Positions 34,122 through 43,865 are shown, numbered from the stretch's first letter. The stretch is 52,648 bases of DNA from JAJRXG01 sp964640065 (GCA_964640065.1 CAZXIE010000008.1:1-52648); one strand, 5' to 3'. Made by a program: numbers and translations. Notes: a model not told the origin generated them from the letters alone.

Positions 34122-35210
34122 ATGAAGCGCATCCTGAAGATCATAGGAATCTTACTTCTCATTTTTGTCCTATACTTTGTCTATGACCTCAGCAAGACTG
34201 GGACTTTTCGATCTATAGAAAACTCTTACCAAGGCCAGATCGAAAGTTATGACATCCCCGGTGCTGAGGACTTCGCTATCAGCTATGAGGATGGCTTTAT
34301 GATTATTTCTTCTGATGACCGAGCAGGACGACGGGATGGTAAGGACTATATCAGCGGTTTGTACCACATGGATCTTGCCAGTAAGGCGATCACTCCTCTT
34401 ATCACTTCTCGAGATATGGAGATCTATCCGCATGGTATACACATGCTTCAACTCGATAGTGCTAAATACCGGCTCTTAGTCATCAATCACATCACGAAGT
34501 CAACAGAAGGAGTCAGCTCCTTGGATACCGAGGCTGAGCACTCTATAGAGGAGTTTACCCTTGAGGGAAAGACTCTTCGTTTTATCAAGTCTCATAAAGA
34601 TGACCTCGTCTTTAGTCCTAATGACGTCGTAGCAGTAGATAGAGAGAAGTTTTACTACTCTAACGATCATGGATCCAAAACTTCACTTGGTCTTCAGATG
34701 GAAGATTTACTAGGATTTAAGCGGAGTAATGTCGGCTACTTTGATGGTCAAGCTTATAAGATTGTAGCAGAAGATATCGCTTACGCAAATGGTATCAATC
34801 TCGATCAAAAGAGAGACATCTTATACGTCGCATCTCCGCGGCACCATAAGGTCATCTCCTACGATATCAATGATGATGGAACTCTTGATAAAATCGAGGA
34901 TATCCCTTGTGACTCGGGGGTAGATAATATAGAAATAGACGAAAGCGGCAAGCTCTGGATCGGTAGTCACCCTAAATCACTGATGACCTTACCATATTTT
35001 GCTGGGAGTAATGAGTACTCTCCTTCAGAGATCGTGACGATCGACTACAGAGGCAAGGGAGACTATGATGTAAGGTCTATTTACGAAAGTGATGGGAAGG
35101 ATATGAGTGCATCTACTGTGGCGATCAGATATGGAGATAAGATCTATGTAGGCAATGTGATGGACGATCACTTCATAGCCTTAGATGTATCGGGCATGAG
35201 AAACATGTAA
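34122..35210 (+). CDS. Membrane-anchored beta-propeller hydrolase, paraoxonase/SMP-30-like
   Basis: 362 residues. One N-terminal membrane anchor (ILKIIGILLLIFVLYFVYDL, about 4-23) is followed by a six-bladed propeller. FSPNDVVAVDREKFYYSNDHG (calcium-binding Asn-Asp), YANGINLDQKRDILYVASPRHHKV and GVDNIEIDESGKLWIGSHP are typical of arylesterase/paraoxonase and gluconolactonase relatives. Lactone or ester hydrolysis at the cell envelope is likely; the substrate is unknown. It is followed directly by a strong terminator. The dispersed word at 35079 is read here as Ile-Tyr-Glu-Ser. Confidence 0.78.
   Translation: MKRILKIIGILLLIFVLYFVYDLSKTGTFRSIENSYQGQIESYDIPGAEDFAISYEDGFMIISSDDRAGRRDGKDYISGLYHMDLASKAITPLITSRDMEIYPHGIHMLQLDSAKYRLLVINHITKSTEGVSSLDTEAEHSIEEFTLEGKTLRFIKSHKDDLVFSPNDVVAVDREKFYYSNDHGSKTSLGLQMEDLLGFKRSNVGYFDGQAYKIVAEDIAYANGINLDQKRDILYVASPRHHKVISYDINDDGTLDKIEDIPCDSGVDNIEIDESGKLWIGSHPKSLMTLPYFAGSNEYSPSEIVTIDYRGKGDYDVRSIYESDGKDMSASTVAIRYGDKIYVGNVMDDHFIALDVSGMRNM
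35079..35091 (+). repeat. Dispersed word ATTTACGAAAGTG, exact copy 4
   Basis: Inside the propeller hydrolase gene, coding strand, but in a different frame from the argS copy (Ile-Tyr-Glu-Ser). Conservation is therefore at DNA level. Confidence 0.7.
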
Positions 35211-35211
35211 T

Positions 35212-35250
35212 AAAAAAAGGGAGCACGTGGCTCCCTTTCTAATTTTTTCG
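35212..35250. terminator. Bidirectional intrinsic terminator
   Basis: AAAGGGAGC, loop ACGTG, GCTCCCTTT (9-bp perfect stem, 35216-35238), with an A-run before and CTAATTTTTT after. It sits between two convergent genes and can serve both. Confidence 0.85.
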
Positions 35251-35259
35251 AAGACTTGC

Positions 35260-35862
35260 TTAGGCCTTCTTCACTTTTATACCACAGCCAATAGCTTTAG
35301 TGGTCGCTGGTGTTGGATTTTTACCTGCTTTGAGAGCAGCAACCGCGTCATCGATATACTTCACTCCTACTGCAGAAGCATCTTGTGGATTATCATCGAT
35401 AGCTCCGATGTACTTCACCTCCATGTCATTATCTAGGATGTATACGTGAGGAGTCTTAGTCGCTCCGTACTGAGGGAAAACAGCTTGTCCTGCATCAAAC
35501 AAATAAGGAAAGTCAAATCCCTTATCCTTCGCACGAACTTTCATAGCCGCGAAGCTATCACCCGCTTTGACTTCTGGATCATTCGGGTTGATGGCTATAA
35601 CAGGGTATCCGTTAGCAGCATGTCTTTCATGTAGCTCTTGGATTCTGTCTTCATACATCACTGCATATGGACATGTGTTACACGTGAAGATGACAATGTA
35701 ACCTTCTGCTCCTTCAAAATCTGAAAGTGAGACAAACTTGTCATCGATATTTTTTAGACTGAAATCCGTTGCTGTATCTCCGACTTGGTAGCCATCCAGA
35801 ACAGTGAATGACATGAATGCTACTGCGGCAGTCAACATGGTAAGTGAAAATAATATCTTCAT
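35260..35862 (-). CDS. Exported thioredoxin-fold (redoxin/AhpC-TSA) protein
   Basis: 200 residues. Signal peptide MKILFSLTMLTAAVAFMSF, then a peroxiredoxin-like fold: GDTATDFSLKNIDDKFVSLSD, and FTCNTCPYAVMYEDRI with a C-x2-C. The later TPHVYILD cis-proline segment supports a thioredoxin-like active site. The length and CNTCPYA motif match the small redoxin family frequent in Bacteroidota, whose role is periplasmic thiol or peroxide chemistry. The C-terminus is Lys-rich. It is 17 nt downstream of the TlpA-like gene, so both likely form an operon. Confidence 0.8.
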   Translation of the reverse strand: MKILFSLTMLTAAVAFMSFTVLDGYQVGDTATDFSLKNIDDKFVSLSDFEGAEGYIVIFTCNTCPYAVMYEDRIQELHERHAANGYPVIAINPNDPEVKAGDSFAAMKVRAKDKGFDFPYLFDAGQAVFPQYGATKTPHVYILDNDMEVKYIGAIDDNPQDASAVGVKYIDDAVAALKAGKNPTPATTKAIGCGIKVKKA

Positions 35863-35879
35863 TTTTATCTAGTATTTGA

Positions 35880-36359
35880 TTAGTTATCTAAGAACGGGTG
35901 AAGCACTTCTTCTAATGACGCAAGATCATCAAAGCTTCTTTCCATAAATATCTTTTTATTTCCTCTTATGATCTGTGTAGCTGGAATGGATCCTGACCAC
36001 GATGGGTCTACCTTGTCTATCCAGTCATTAGTCTTAGGATCAGCTAGGTGTATCACTCTGGATTTGAGGCCTCTCTTTTCTACGAAGGGTATGAGCCTCC
36101 TATCATATTGGTTCTTAAAGTCTAGGCTAACCAATATGACTTCTACATCTTGATCTTTATACTTTTCTTCGAGTTCCTCGAAGTAGACGAGTTCCTTGAT
36201 ACAAGGAGCGCACCACGTTGCCCAGTAATTCACCACTAAAGTCTTATTGGATTCAGAAAGTTTGGCTTCAAAGTCATCAAAACTCTCAAAACTTTCGATC
36301 TGCTGTCCAGCACATATGAAGGCCGAACTCAAAAAGAAGAATAGAAATATGCTCTTCAT
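35880..36359 (-). CDS. TlpA-like exported thiol-disulfide oxidoreductase
   Basis: 159 residues from ATG 36359 (MKSIFLFFFLSSAFICAGQ, a clean signal peptide); an ATG at 36407 would add 16 residues. Active site NYWATWCAPCIKEL with W-C-A-P-C, and a cis-proline segment SGSIPATQIIRG. It reduces disulfides or supports cytochrome/thiol maturation in the periplasm. It is paired with the redoxin gene behind it and faces a 580-nt gene-free region upstream. Confidence 0.87.
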   Translation of the reverse strand: MKSIFLFFFLSSAFICAGQQIESFESFDDFEAKLSESNKTLVVNYWATWCAPCIKELVYFEELEEKYKDQDVEVILVSLDFKNQYDRRLIPFVEKRGLKSRVIHLADPKTNDWIDKVDPSWSGSIPATQIIRGNKKIFMERSFDDLASLEEVLHPFLDN

Positions 36360-36938
36360 AATACGATAAACGAGAAAATAGGCAACGGGTTGTGTTATAC
36401 TTTTCATAAAAGAACAACTAAATTATATCGCCTAACTAATGACTTCCCAAATTGTCGATTGAAAAACTCTTTCTACTGAAAAATTTGGGGTTTTTTGCAG
36501 TAAAGTCAATTTCAATGTGTTAAATTTATGATGCGAAAATGATGTTCTTCTTTGACATTAGAAAGAACTTTTGTTCATCATTAGTAGTTTTTAAAAAGTA
36601 TAGTTCAAAGTGAATTATATATCTCCTTATTCCTGGGTAGTCTATTCCTAATAATGACTATCTAACGCGTACCTGAAATACCATCACTGATATCAGCGAT
36701 GGGCATTAAATGCACAAACATTGTTTTTAGAAGTGACTAGACTGTAAATCTAAGTATCAACGGAAGATTCGCATCTAATACCTAAAAAGTATAAACATAG
36801 TTTTTACTATGACGTCACAAGGTGGTTACCACCTAAAGATAGGTACGTTGAGATTCTTATTTATAAGAATCGGAGAGAGGGTCTGGCTTCACGGCCGGCT
36901 CTTTCTTTAACCTAACTCTTCTTAAAGATTGCTACTGC
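36360..36938. other. 579-nt gene-free, hairpin-rich interval
   Basis: No gene is seen. Four inverted repeats lie in its right half: CCATCACTGAT/ATCAGCGATGG (36681-36702), CATAGT-TTTT-ACTATG (36796-36811), GGTGG-TTA-CCACC (36821-36833) and GATTCTTAT-TT-ATAAGAATC (36852-36871). A GC-rich imperfect hairpin around 36876-36903 follows. It may be a leader RNA for the genes to the left, a terminator of the gene to the right, or a decayed repeat cluster. Confidence 0.5.
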
Positions 36939-37928
36939 TCAGCTTCTTTGCGACTTCACGACTTCTAACCATGATGACACAAAATCATCACCTATTCTGT
37001 TTTCGTTACTGACGTGATTCAGCATCTCTACTTGTCTAGGAGACAAGAACTGTTGAGCATCTTTTCCTTGGCCTATAGCTGAGTTAACTCTAGCTGATTG
37101 TAGTGGTGTCATCGGTATGCCTCTATATGAGCTCTTAGATAGATAATACTTTACTTCTCTATCTTGACGATATCTACCCACACCCTTATCCACTACTTTA
37201 CCTTTTTGATTGGCATATACTTGATCAGCGCAGCTCACACTATCCGCTTCTTTAGCGATCTGATCGAGATTAGTCTTGTCACCGTTATACGTGACTTTCA
37301 CGACTTCTCTACCATGCATGAATCCCGCTTCAGTGGATAGAACACCATCTATCTTTGCTATTTCTTTTTCACCTGTCCAAAAGCAATACATCGATAAAAA
37401 GGCTTCTTCTTCTTGTCCTTGACCTTCGAGTTCTTCTAGGAAGATATCTAGATACGCTGGAGTAGTTTGTCCTGACAAGATCATCGCTTGTTTGATACCT
37501 TTCGCTAGTCCAAGTAGACTGTAATCTCCTGCTATGCGATTGATCAGATCATCACCTTTTTGATTGGTTACTCGTACTACTGGATTATTCCAAGTGGGTT
37601 CTCTATACTTCTGTAGCACCTTGCGATCCTCTCCACCCTTATTATTAAATATAGCTAGAGGTACAAAGTGAGTCTCTATCAACTCAACTATAAATGGGTG
37701 TTGTAATATCTTATTACCATAGGTTGTACATGTATGGCATCCAGGTACTTCTTGAAAAAGTATAAATACAGGAAGTCCTTGACTTTCGGATGTTGAGAGT
37801 GCTTCGTCATAGCTTCTTAACCAGTGAACGTCTCCGAGTTCTTCAGGTTGATTATCCACAAACCAATTGTCTTGACTCACTAGAGAAAGTGAGGACATGA
37901 GTAGTATAAATAAGGTCGTAATCTTCAT
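36939..37928 (-). CDS. Exported thioredoxin-like protein with MsrA-like domain
   Basis: 329 residues with a signal peptide (MKITTLFILLMSSLSLVSQ). The N-terminal thioredoxin-like domain has VPGCHTC (C64, C67) where WCGPC would stand. After about residue 176 comes FLSMYCFWTGEKEIAKIDG and STEAGFMHGREVVKVTY. This follows the peptide-methionine sulfoxide reductase A pattern (GCFW, GV..T..G..GG.EVV.V.Y), with C182 as candidate catalytic Cys. The C-terminal GIPMTPLQSARVNSAIG and SPRQ segments also fit. It could couple a reductant domain to methionine-sulfoxide repair in the envelope; this is inferred. Confidence 0.68.
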   Translation of the reverse strand: MKITTLFILLMSSLSLVSQDNWFVDNQPEELGDVHWLRSYDEALSTSESQGLPVFILFQEVPGCHTCTTYGNKILQHPFIVELIETHFVPLAIFNNKGGEDRKVLQKYREPTWNNPVVRVTNQKGDDLINRIAGDYSLLGLAKGIKQAMILSGQTTPAYLDIFLEELEGQGQEEEAFLSMYCFWTGEKEIAKIDGVLSTEAGFMHGREVVKVTYNGDKTNLDQIAKEADSVSCADQVYANQKGKVVDKGVGRYRQDREVKYYLSKSSYRGIPMTPLQSARVNSAIGQGKDAQQFLSPRQVEMLNHVSNENRIGDDFVSSWLEVVKSQRS

Positions 37929-38220
37929 AGGTCTAAATTTCTACTTTGCTCTTATAAACAAGAGAATGACAAGATGTTATATAACATCATCGAAAATGTC
38001 ACAAAATCGTCCGCATAGCGTCAGGAAGGTATTAAATGTGGGTTAACCCTTGCTTTGAATCTCTATAAAAAGGAGATCTTACATATTATAAAATAAGGTT
38101 ATATGTTTTCTCGTATATACTTTATATTTATCCCACGTTCCGTCTCTTCTTGAGACCATATCCACCAACCCAGAGAGTTTAAAGAATAATTGATAACACA
38201 AAGGTTATCACTGCTGTATC
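37929..38220. other. 292-nt gap between divergent genes
   Basis: AT-rich, with a 10-bp palindrome GGGTTAACCC at 38040-38049 and runs such as GTATATACTTTATATTTATC near the plus-strand gene. No exact TAnnTTTG element or gene was found. Confidence 0.45.
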
Positions 38221-40413
38221 ATGAAACGACGCCTAAGAGTCATCTTTCTTGGATGTCTGAGCATATGTATGTTCGGGCCGATGTCGCTGTATGCATCACA
38301 TATCATAGGTGGTGATATCTACTATAGTCTTTCTCATTATAATCAGGATTCTACTTTAGTTACTTATGATATCGAGTTCATCTTATATCGCGATACTGCT
38401 GGTTTGGATTTTGATAACCCTGCAGAGTTTGGCGTCTATGTGAAGCAGGATGATCAAGACTGGCAGACCTATCAAGTGGTTGATAATATCCCCCTAACTC
38501 AGATCTTAGAGATCAATGCACTGGATGACCCTTGTAAGGATGAGACCTTAAGTCAGCTCATCATAGAGTCAGGTATCTATAACTTTCAGATTACTCTAGA
38601 GACTGGCCCATTTACTTATATGGTGGCGCATCAGCGATGCTGTCGCAACTTTTCGATTACTAACATTCAGGATCCAGCTCAGACTGGTGCGGTATATGAT
38701 ATCATCATTACTCCGGAAGCTATGAAAAGGACGAACAATAGTCCTGTCTTCAAGGAGAACCCACCTATCTTTGTTTGTTTAGGATTTGATTTTGATTTTG
38801 ATCACGGGGCAATCGATGTAGAAGGTGATTCCTTAGTTTATAAACTTTGCACGCCATTTATATCGGGGGTTAATCCAGGTAATGCTCCACCCATATGTTG
38901 TAACTGTGTCAAGCCTGATCATGCTACATGCCCCCCTAATTTTGATGAAGTAATTTATACCAATGGTTTTACAAAGGACAACCCGATAGGTGGAGATCCT
39001 CAGATTAGAATCAATTCTAAGACTGGTCGTATATCCGGTGTGCCTAATATCTTAGGTTCATTTGTCCTCGGGGTATGTGTAGATGAATTTCGAGACGGTG
39101 TCCAGATCGGATCATATCGCAGGGACTTTGAGGTCAATGTGGAGACATGTAGACCGCTTGTTTATGCTGAGCTGGAATCTGTAGAAGTAGATTATGAGGT
39201 GCCCGGTCAAGAGGGCTTTCCGGTTTTTATTTTCGAGAGCTGCGAGGATGAAGTCGATCTTGTTAATCTGAGTATCGAGCAAGAATTCATTGATGACTAC
39301 AAGTGGTTGGTTTATGATGACAGTGATGATCTTGTATTCTCTCAGCAAGGCATCGTGTACAGAGATGTACGCGCTCGATTAGATGGTCCTGGCATATATC
39401 ATGGATTTATGATCCTCAATGATCAACTGAGCTGTGTGGATACAGCGCGATTTCAGATTGAGATATTTGATAAGGCTGACCTTGCTTTCGATGTTTCATT
39501 TGATCCTTGCGACCCAGGTCCTATCACTTTCGTAAATACTTCTTTAGAAGGAGACCACCCTATAGATTCTTGGACATGGTCTGTAGATGGCACCACAGTC
39601 TCTAGAGATCAAGACATCACTATCCTAGGCAACAATCCTCGAGAATATGAAGTGACCCTTGAGGCGATGGATACGGAAGGTTGTATAGAGCGATTCACTG
39701 AAACCATCATATATGATAGATTGGATGAAGAGGCAGAGGTTGAGATCCAAGACACGATCATCTGCGAAGGAGACACCATTACTTTTGGGGGCGAGGTCTA
39801 CTGGGAAGAAGGAAGCCATAATCAGTTCTTTAGTTCTCTTGAAGGATGTGATAGCTTGGATAGAATCTGGGAAGTGGCAGTACAAGACATACCTGAAGTT
39901 GCTCTTGCTTCAGATGATAGCATTAGGATATTTTTAGAGACTCCCATAGAGTTAGAAGTAACAGGGATCATCGATCAGATAAGATGGACGCCTCCTATCG
40001 GGCTTAGTTGTGATGACTGTCTAGACCCCACGGTTATACTTGAAAACGACCAAACTTATATGGTCGAAGTGACTGATGATATAGGATGTATCGGAGTAGC
40101 ACAGTTTGACATATTTGTTGATCCCGGTATCAACTTCTTTGTGCCCAATGTCCTCATGACTCAAGCACCCATCAATCCGGTCAACGAGTTTTTCTTTTTG
40201 CATGTTGATCCGATCTACAGCTTTCGATATAATCTGGTGATCTATGATAGATGGGGTGGTGAAATTTTTCGTAAGAACAACATCACAACCAATGTCGCCG
40301 ATGATGGTTGGTCGCCCGGCTCTTACCAGCCAGGAGTTTATGTGTATCACATCGAGATTCTCGGGGATGTAGCCCAACCAGTACTGACAGGTGACATAAC
40401 TGTCATCCGTTGA
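38221..40413 (+). CDS. T9SS-secreted surface protein with gliding-motility (CHU_C) C-terminal domain
   Basis: 730 residues. The signal peptide ends near SLYASHIIGGDIYY, the usual opening of a Bacteroidota surface-protein family. A Cys-rich segment near 220-245 (ICCNCVKPDHATCPP) and PKD-like domains (PITFVNTSLEGDHPIDSWTW) lie in the middle. The end has FVPNVLM, YDRWGGEIFRKNN, GWSPGSYQPGVYVYHIEI and TGDITVIR: the type-B sorting domain that sends proteins through the type IX system. A role in adhesion or gliding is likely. An exact dispersed word (39525) is read here as Thr-Phe-Val-Asn. Confidence 0.85.
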   Translation: MKRRLRVIFLGCLSICMFGPMSLYASHIIGGDIYYSLSHYNQDSTLVTYDIEFILYRDTAGLDFDNPAEFGVYVKQDDQDWQTYQVVDNIPLTQILEINALDDPCKDETLSQLIIESGIYNFQITLETGPFTYMVAHQRCCRNFSITNIQDPAQTGAVYDIIITPEAMKRTNNSPVFKENPPIFVCLGFDFDFDHGAIDVEGDSLVYKLCTPFISGVNPGNAPPICCNCVKPDHATCPPNFDEVIYTNGFTKDNPIGGDPQIRINSKTGRISGVPNILGSFVLGVCVDEFRDGVQIGSYRRDFEVNVETCRPLVYAELESVEVDYEVPGQEGFPVFIFESCEDEVDLVNLSIEQEFIDDYKWLVYDDSDDLVFSQQGIVYRDVRARLDGPGIYHGFMILNDQLSCVDTARFQIEIFDKADLAFDVSFDPCDPGPITFVNTSLEGDHPIDSWTWSVDGTTVSRDQDITILGNNPREYEVTLEAMDTEGCIERFTETIIYDRLDEEAEVEIQDTIICEGDTITFGGEVYWEEGSHNQFFSSLEGCDSLDRIWEVAVQDIPEVALASDDSIRIFLETPIELEVTGIIDQIRWTPPIGLSCDDCLDPTVILENDQTYMVEVTDDIGCIGVAQFDIFVDPGINFFVPNVLMTQAPINPVNEFFFLHVDPIYSFRYNLVIYDRWGGEIFRKNNITTNVADDGWSPGSYQPGVYVYHIEILGDVAQPVLTGDITVIR
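39525..39537 (-). repeat. Dispersed word ATTTACGAAAGTG, exact copy 5
   Basis: Inside the T9SS protein gene but on the opposite strand; the gene reads it as Thr-Phe-Val-Asn. Confidence 0.7.
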
Positions 40414-40460
40414 AGTTATAATCAAGGAATCGTTCTTCTAAGCACATTGGCAAGAGTTAT

Positions 40461-40473
40461 ATTTACGAAAGTG
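40461..40473 (+). repeat. Dispersed word ATTTACGAAAGTG, exact copy 6
   Basis: Intergenic, 23 nt before the glgB start. Confidence 0.7.
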
Positions 40474-40495
40474 CTACGAAAAATGAATACTCTGC

Positions 40496-42418
40496 ATGGC
40501 TAATCAGGTACTCTCACATAGTGAACTTACAGAGTACGATATCTATCTATTCAAGTCTGGATCGCATCATAATCTATATGAGAAGTTAGGCAGCCATCTA
40601 GTAGAAAAAGATGGCGTGATGGGTACCTACTTTGCAGTCTATGCGCCAGCAGCGCGCGCTGTACAAGTCATCGGTAATTTTAATGATTGGGATGGCAGGC
40701 AGCATCAGTTACATGTCAGATGGGACAGTAGTGGTATCTGGGAAGGCTGGATACCTAAGTTGGAACTTGGTGAACTCTATAAGTATAAGATCCATAGTAA
40801 CTATGATCAGAAGGTAAGAGAGAAGGCGGATCCATATGGATTAGTTTATGAACAGGCGCCCCAGACTTCGACCATCTCATGGGACACTTGGTTCGAGTGG
40901 AGCGATGACGACTGGATGGAGCAACGTAAAAACTTTGATCCTTATAAGAGCCCCGTATCGATATATGAACTGCACTTAGGAAGTTGGAAAAAGAAGGCCG
41001 ACAAAACCAGCCTGAGTTACCAAGATCTAGCTACAGAACTCGTGGATTACGTTGTGCAGATGGGCTATACCCATGTAGAGTTACTTCCTGTCACTGAGCA
41101 TCCTTATTATCCTTCTTGGGGATATCTTACTACGGGATTTTTTGCACCGACAAGTAGATTTGGAGGTCCCCAAGACTTCATGACATTAGTGGATAGTCTT
41201 CATAGAGCGGGTATAGGTGTCATCCTAGATTGGGTCCCTGCTCACTTTCCTTCTGACGAATCCTGGTTGGCGGATTTTGATGGCTCGCAAGTATATGAGC
41301 ACCCTAATCCCAAGAAAGGATTTCATCCAGATTGGAATAGCCTCATCTTCAACTACGAAAGGCCAGAGGTAAGATCGTTTCTGATATCCAGTGCTAACTT
41401 TTGGTTAGAGAGATATCATATCGATGGTCTTAGGGTAGACGCCGTGGCGTCTATGATATACTTAGATTATAGTAGAGAAGAAGGCGAGTGGGACCCTAAC
41501 GAATATGGTGGTAACCATAATCTAGCTGCTATCTCCTTTCTGAAAGATCTTAATAGCAGTTGCTACGCTCATCATCCAGGTATCATGATGATAGCCGAGG
41601 AGTCTACTGCCTTTGACGGAGTGACTAAACCAGTACATGAAGGAGGACTAGGCTTTGGATATAAATGGATGATGGGATGGATGAATGATACGCTCGCCTA
41701 TCTCGAAAGAGACCCTGTGCATCGGAAGTTTCATCACAATGAGATCAGCTTTAGCATGGCTTATGCTTACTCTGAAAACTTCGTCCTGCCACTTTCTCAT
41801 GATGAAGTAGTACATGGCAAGAAATCACTCGTCTATAAGATGCCAGGAGATGACTGGCAGCGCATGGCCAATCTCAGATTACTCTATGCATATATGTTCA
41901 CCCATCCTGGTCACAAATTACTTTTTATGGGATGTGAGATCGGTCAGACTTCGGAGTGGAGTGTGGATGATGGGGTAGAGTGGCATTTGTTGGATCATGA
42001 TCTTCACAAAGGTGTACAGCACTTGGTAAGAGATCTGAACCAGCTATACAAAACCAAGTCACCTTTACATCGATATAGTTTTGAACAAAAGGGATTTCAA
42101 TGGGTGGATCATGGTGATCATGAAAACTGTATTCTTTCCTACCTGAGACATGACGACGATAAAATGGTGCTTGTGATCTGTAACTTCACACCGACTGCAC
42201 ATGAGACATATCGAGTAGGTGTACCATCTCTTATAAGTTGGCAAGAAATACTGAATACCAATGATGCGAAATATGGAGGCAGCGACATGCATAAAAATGA
42301 TACTTTGATCACTGCGCATAGTACTGCAAGCCATGGCCAAAGTTTTTCTATAGATATACGTATACCAGCGCTTGGTGTGGTTATATTAGAGACAACAGAT
42401 GATGTAATAGAAGATTGA
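40496..42418 (+). CDS. glgB: 1,4-alpha-glucan branching enzyme
   Basis: 640 residues, GH13 with an N-terminal CBM48 (YFAVYAPAARAVQVIGNFNDW). It makes alpha-1,6 branches in glycogen. Conserved GH13 regions: VELLPVTEHP, DGLRVDAVASMIYLDY (nucleophile D315), MMIAEEST (acid/base E368) and LPLSHDEVVHGKKSL. It lacks the extra N1 domain of E. coli GlgB, in line with the shorter length. First of glgB-glgA-glgC, with 1 nt before glgA. Confidence 0.95.
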   Translation: MANQVLSHSELTEYDIYLFKSGSHHNLYEKLGSHLVEKDGVMGTYFAVYAPAARAVQVIGNFNDWDGRQHQLHVRWDSSGIWEGWIPKLELGELYKYKIHSNYDQKVREKADPYGLVYEQAPQTSTISWDTWFEWSDDDWMEQRKNFDPYKSPVSIYELHLGSWKKKADKTSLSYQDLATELVDYVVQMGYTHVELLPVTEHPYYPSWGYLTTGFFAPTSRFGGPQDFMTLVDSLHRAGIGVILDWVPAHFPSDESWLADFDGSQVYEHPNPKKGFHPDWNSLIFNYERPEVRSFLISSANFWLERYHIDGLRVDAVASMIYLDYSREEGEWDPNEYGGNHNLAAISFLKDLNSSCYAHHPGIMMIAEESTAFDGVTKPVHEGGLGFGYKWMMGWMNDTLAYLERDPVHRKFHHNEISFSMAYAYSENFVLPLSHDEVVHGKKSLVYKMPGDDWQRMANLRLLYAYMFTHPGHKLLFMGCEIGQTSEWSVDDGVEWHLLDHDLHKGVQHLVRDLNQLYKTKSPLHRYSFEQKGFQWVDHGDHENCILSYLRHDDDKMVLVICNFTPTAHETYRVGVPSLISWQEILNTNDAKYGGSDMHKNDTLITAHSTASHGQSFSIDIRIPALGVVILETTDDVIED

Positions 42419-42419
42419 G

Positions 42420-43865
42420 ATGAAGGCGAAAACTGTGATTCATGTATCAACTGAATGCTATCCTGCGGCGAAAGCTGGAGGGATGGCAGATGTAGTAGGA
42501 AGTCTTCCAAAATATCTCAAGGATCATGGTTGGAATCCTGTCATCGTGACGCCAAGATATAGGCTGCCTTGGTTTGACAAGCAAAATCTGAGAAGAGACT
42601 ACGCTGGGTCTTTCGGCATGGAAGATGACACTGCGATATTTGAAGTGTATAGATTAAAAAAGGGCGACCTTCCCTTTGATTACTACTGCATAGATATACC
42701 AGGCCGGTTTGATCGCAACTCGATCTACCTCAATGAATCAGGACATGGATACGACGATGAGGCAGAGCGTAATATCTCCTTTCAACGAAGTGTCATCAAG
42801 TGGTTAAGCGACCCGAAGTCAGGTGTTACTCCAGACCTGATCCACTGCCATGATCATCAGACTGGCTTTATCCCGTTTTTGATCAAGAATACTGAAGAAG
42901 GGAAAGCCCTAGCCAGTATTCCTTCTTTTTATACGATTCATAATGGAGCATATAACAGTCGATATAGTTGGGGACGCATAGATCTCTTACCGAAGTTTCC
43001 ATCCAAGCTATCACAGTTCATAGAGTGGGATGGCCACATAGATGCGGTAGCCACTGCTATACGATATGCTGATCATGTGAATACTGTATCTCCGAGTTAC
43101 CTTGAAGAGCTCAAAGATCAGTTAGCACCACTAAAGCATATGATGTCGAGGACACCTGATAAGTTCTCCGGCACTCTAAATGGTATCGACCCTGATGAGT
43201 GGAACCCTAAAACAGACAAGCTGCTCTCTAATCGATTAACTACCACAGTAGATCAATATAAGAAGGTCAATAAAGCAGAGCTTCTTTCCGAGTTGTATCA
43301 TCTCAATAATATACCCCTCATCAGTTTTATAGGCAGATTTGCACATCAGAAAGGTGCTGATTTATTAGTGCCAGCAGTAGAGAGAGTACTTGCTAGGTTC
43401 GGATTTGTGAACTTCTTTATTCTTGGGTCAGGAGATCCTTTTATCGAGCGAAAAGTTCAAGAGTTACGTGATAAGTATGCTGAAAGAGTAGGTTGTTTTA
43501 TCGGATATAATGAAGCGCTTGCTCATCAGGTATACGCATCTTCGGATTTCATAGTCATGCCATCTAGGTTTGAGCCGTGTGGTCTTAACCAGATGTTCGC
43601 TATGAGATATGGTGCCTTGGCTATCGCTCGTATGACTGGCGGTCTAAAAGACACAGTGATTGACTTTGAGTCAGGTGGTCTAGGCGTTGCCTTTGATTAT
43701 GACAGCGTAGATGACTTAACACATGCTATGGGAAGAGCACTACATCTTTATAGGGATACGAAGAGATATAAGCAGATCAGAAAGAATGCCATGAAGATGG
43801 ATTTTTCGTGGAACCAATCAGCAAAGCAATATATATCGATCTATAACCAATTAATAGAAAACTAA
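42420..43865 (+). CDS. glgA: Glycogen synthase (ADP-glucose type)
   Basis: 481 residues, GT5. It adds glucose from ADP-glucose to the growing glycogen chain. The N-terminal K-x-G-G motif appears as VSTECYPAAKAGGMADVVG. HCHDHQTGF, the second domain's IGRFAHQKGADLLVPAV and the C-terminal MPSRFEPCGLNQMFAMRYG (E-x7-E type active site) follow. It starts 1 nt after glgB, and its TAA overlaps the glgC ATG (TAATG), so translation is coupled. Confidence 0.95.
   Translation: MKAKTVIHVSTECYPAAKAGGMADVVGSLPKYLKDHGWNPVIVTPRYRLPWFDKQNLRRDYAGSFGMEDDTAIFEVYRLKKGDLPFDYYCIDIPGRFDRNSIYLNESGHGYDDEAERNISFQRSVIKWLSDPKSGVTPDLIHCHDHQTGFIPFLIKNTEEGKALASIPSFYTIHNGAYNSRYSWGRIDLLPKFPSKLSQFIEWDGHIDAVATAIRYADHVNTVSPSYLEELKDQLAPLKHMMSRTPDKFSGTLNGIDPDEWNPKTDKLLSNRLTTTVDQYKKVNKAELLSELYHLNNIPLISFIGRFAHQKGADLLVPAVERVLARFGFVNFFILGSGDPFIERKVQELRDKYAERVGCFIGYNEALAHQVYASSDFIVMPSRFEPCGLNQMFAMRYGALAIARMTGGLKDTVIDFESGGLGVAFDYDSVDDLTHAMGRALHLYRDTKRYKQIRKNAMKMDFSWNQSAKQYISIYNQLIEN

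Noticed and set aside
36876..36903. GC-rich hairpin as an intrinsic terminator of the Trx-MsrA gene
   Set aside because: The pairing is better on the opposite RNA strand and no proper T-run follows on the minus strand.
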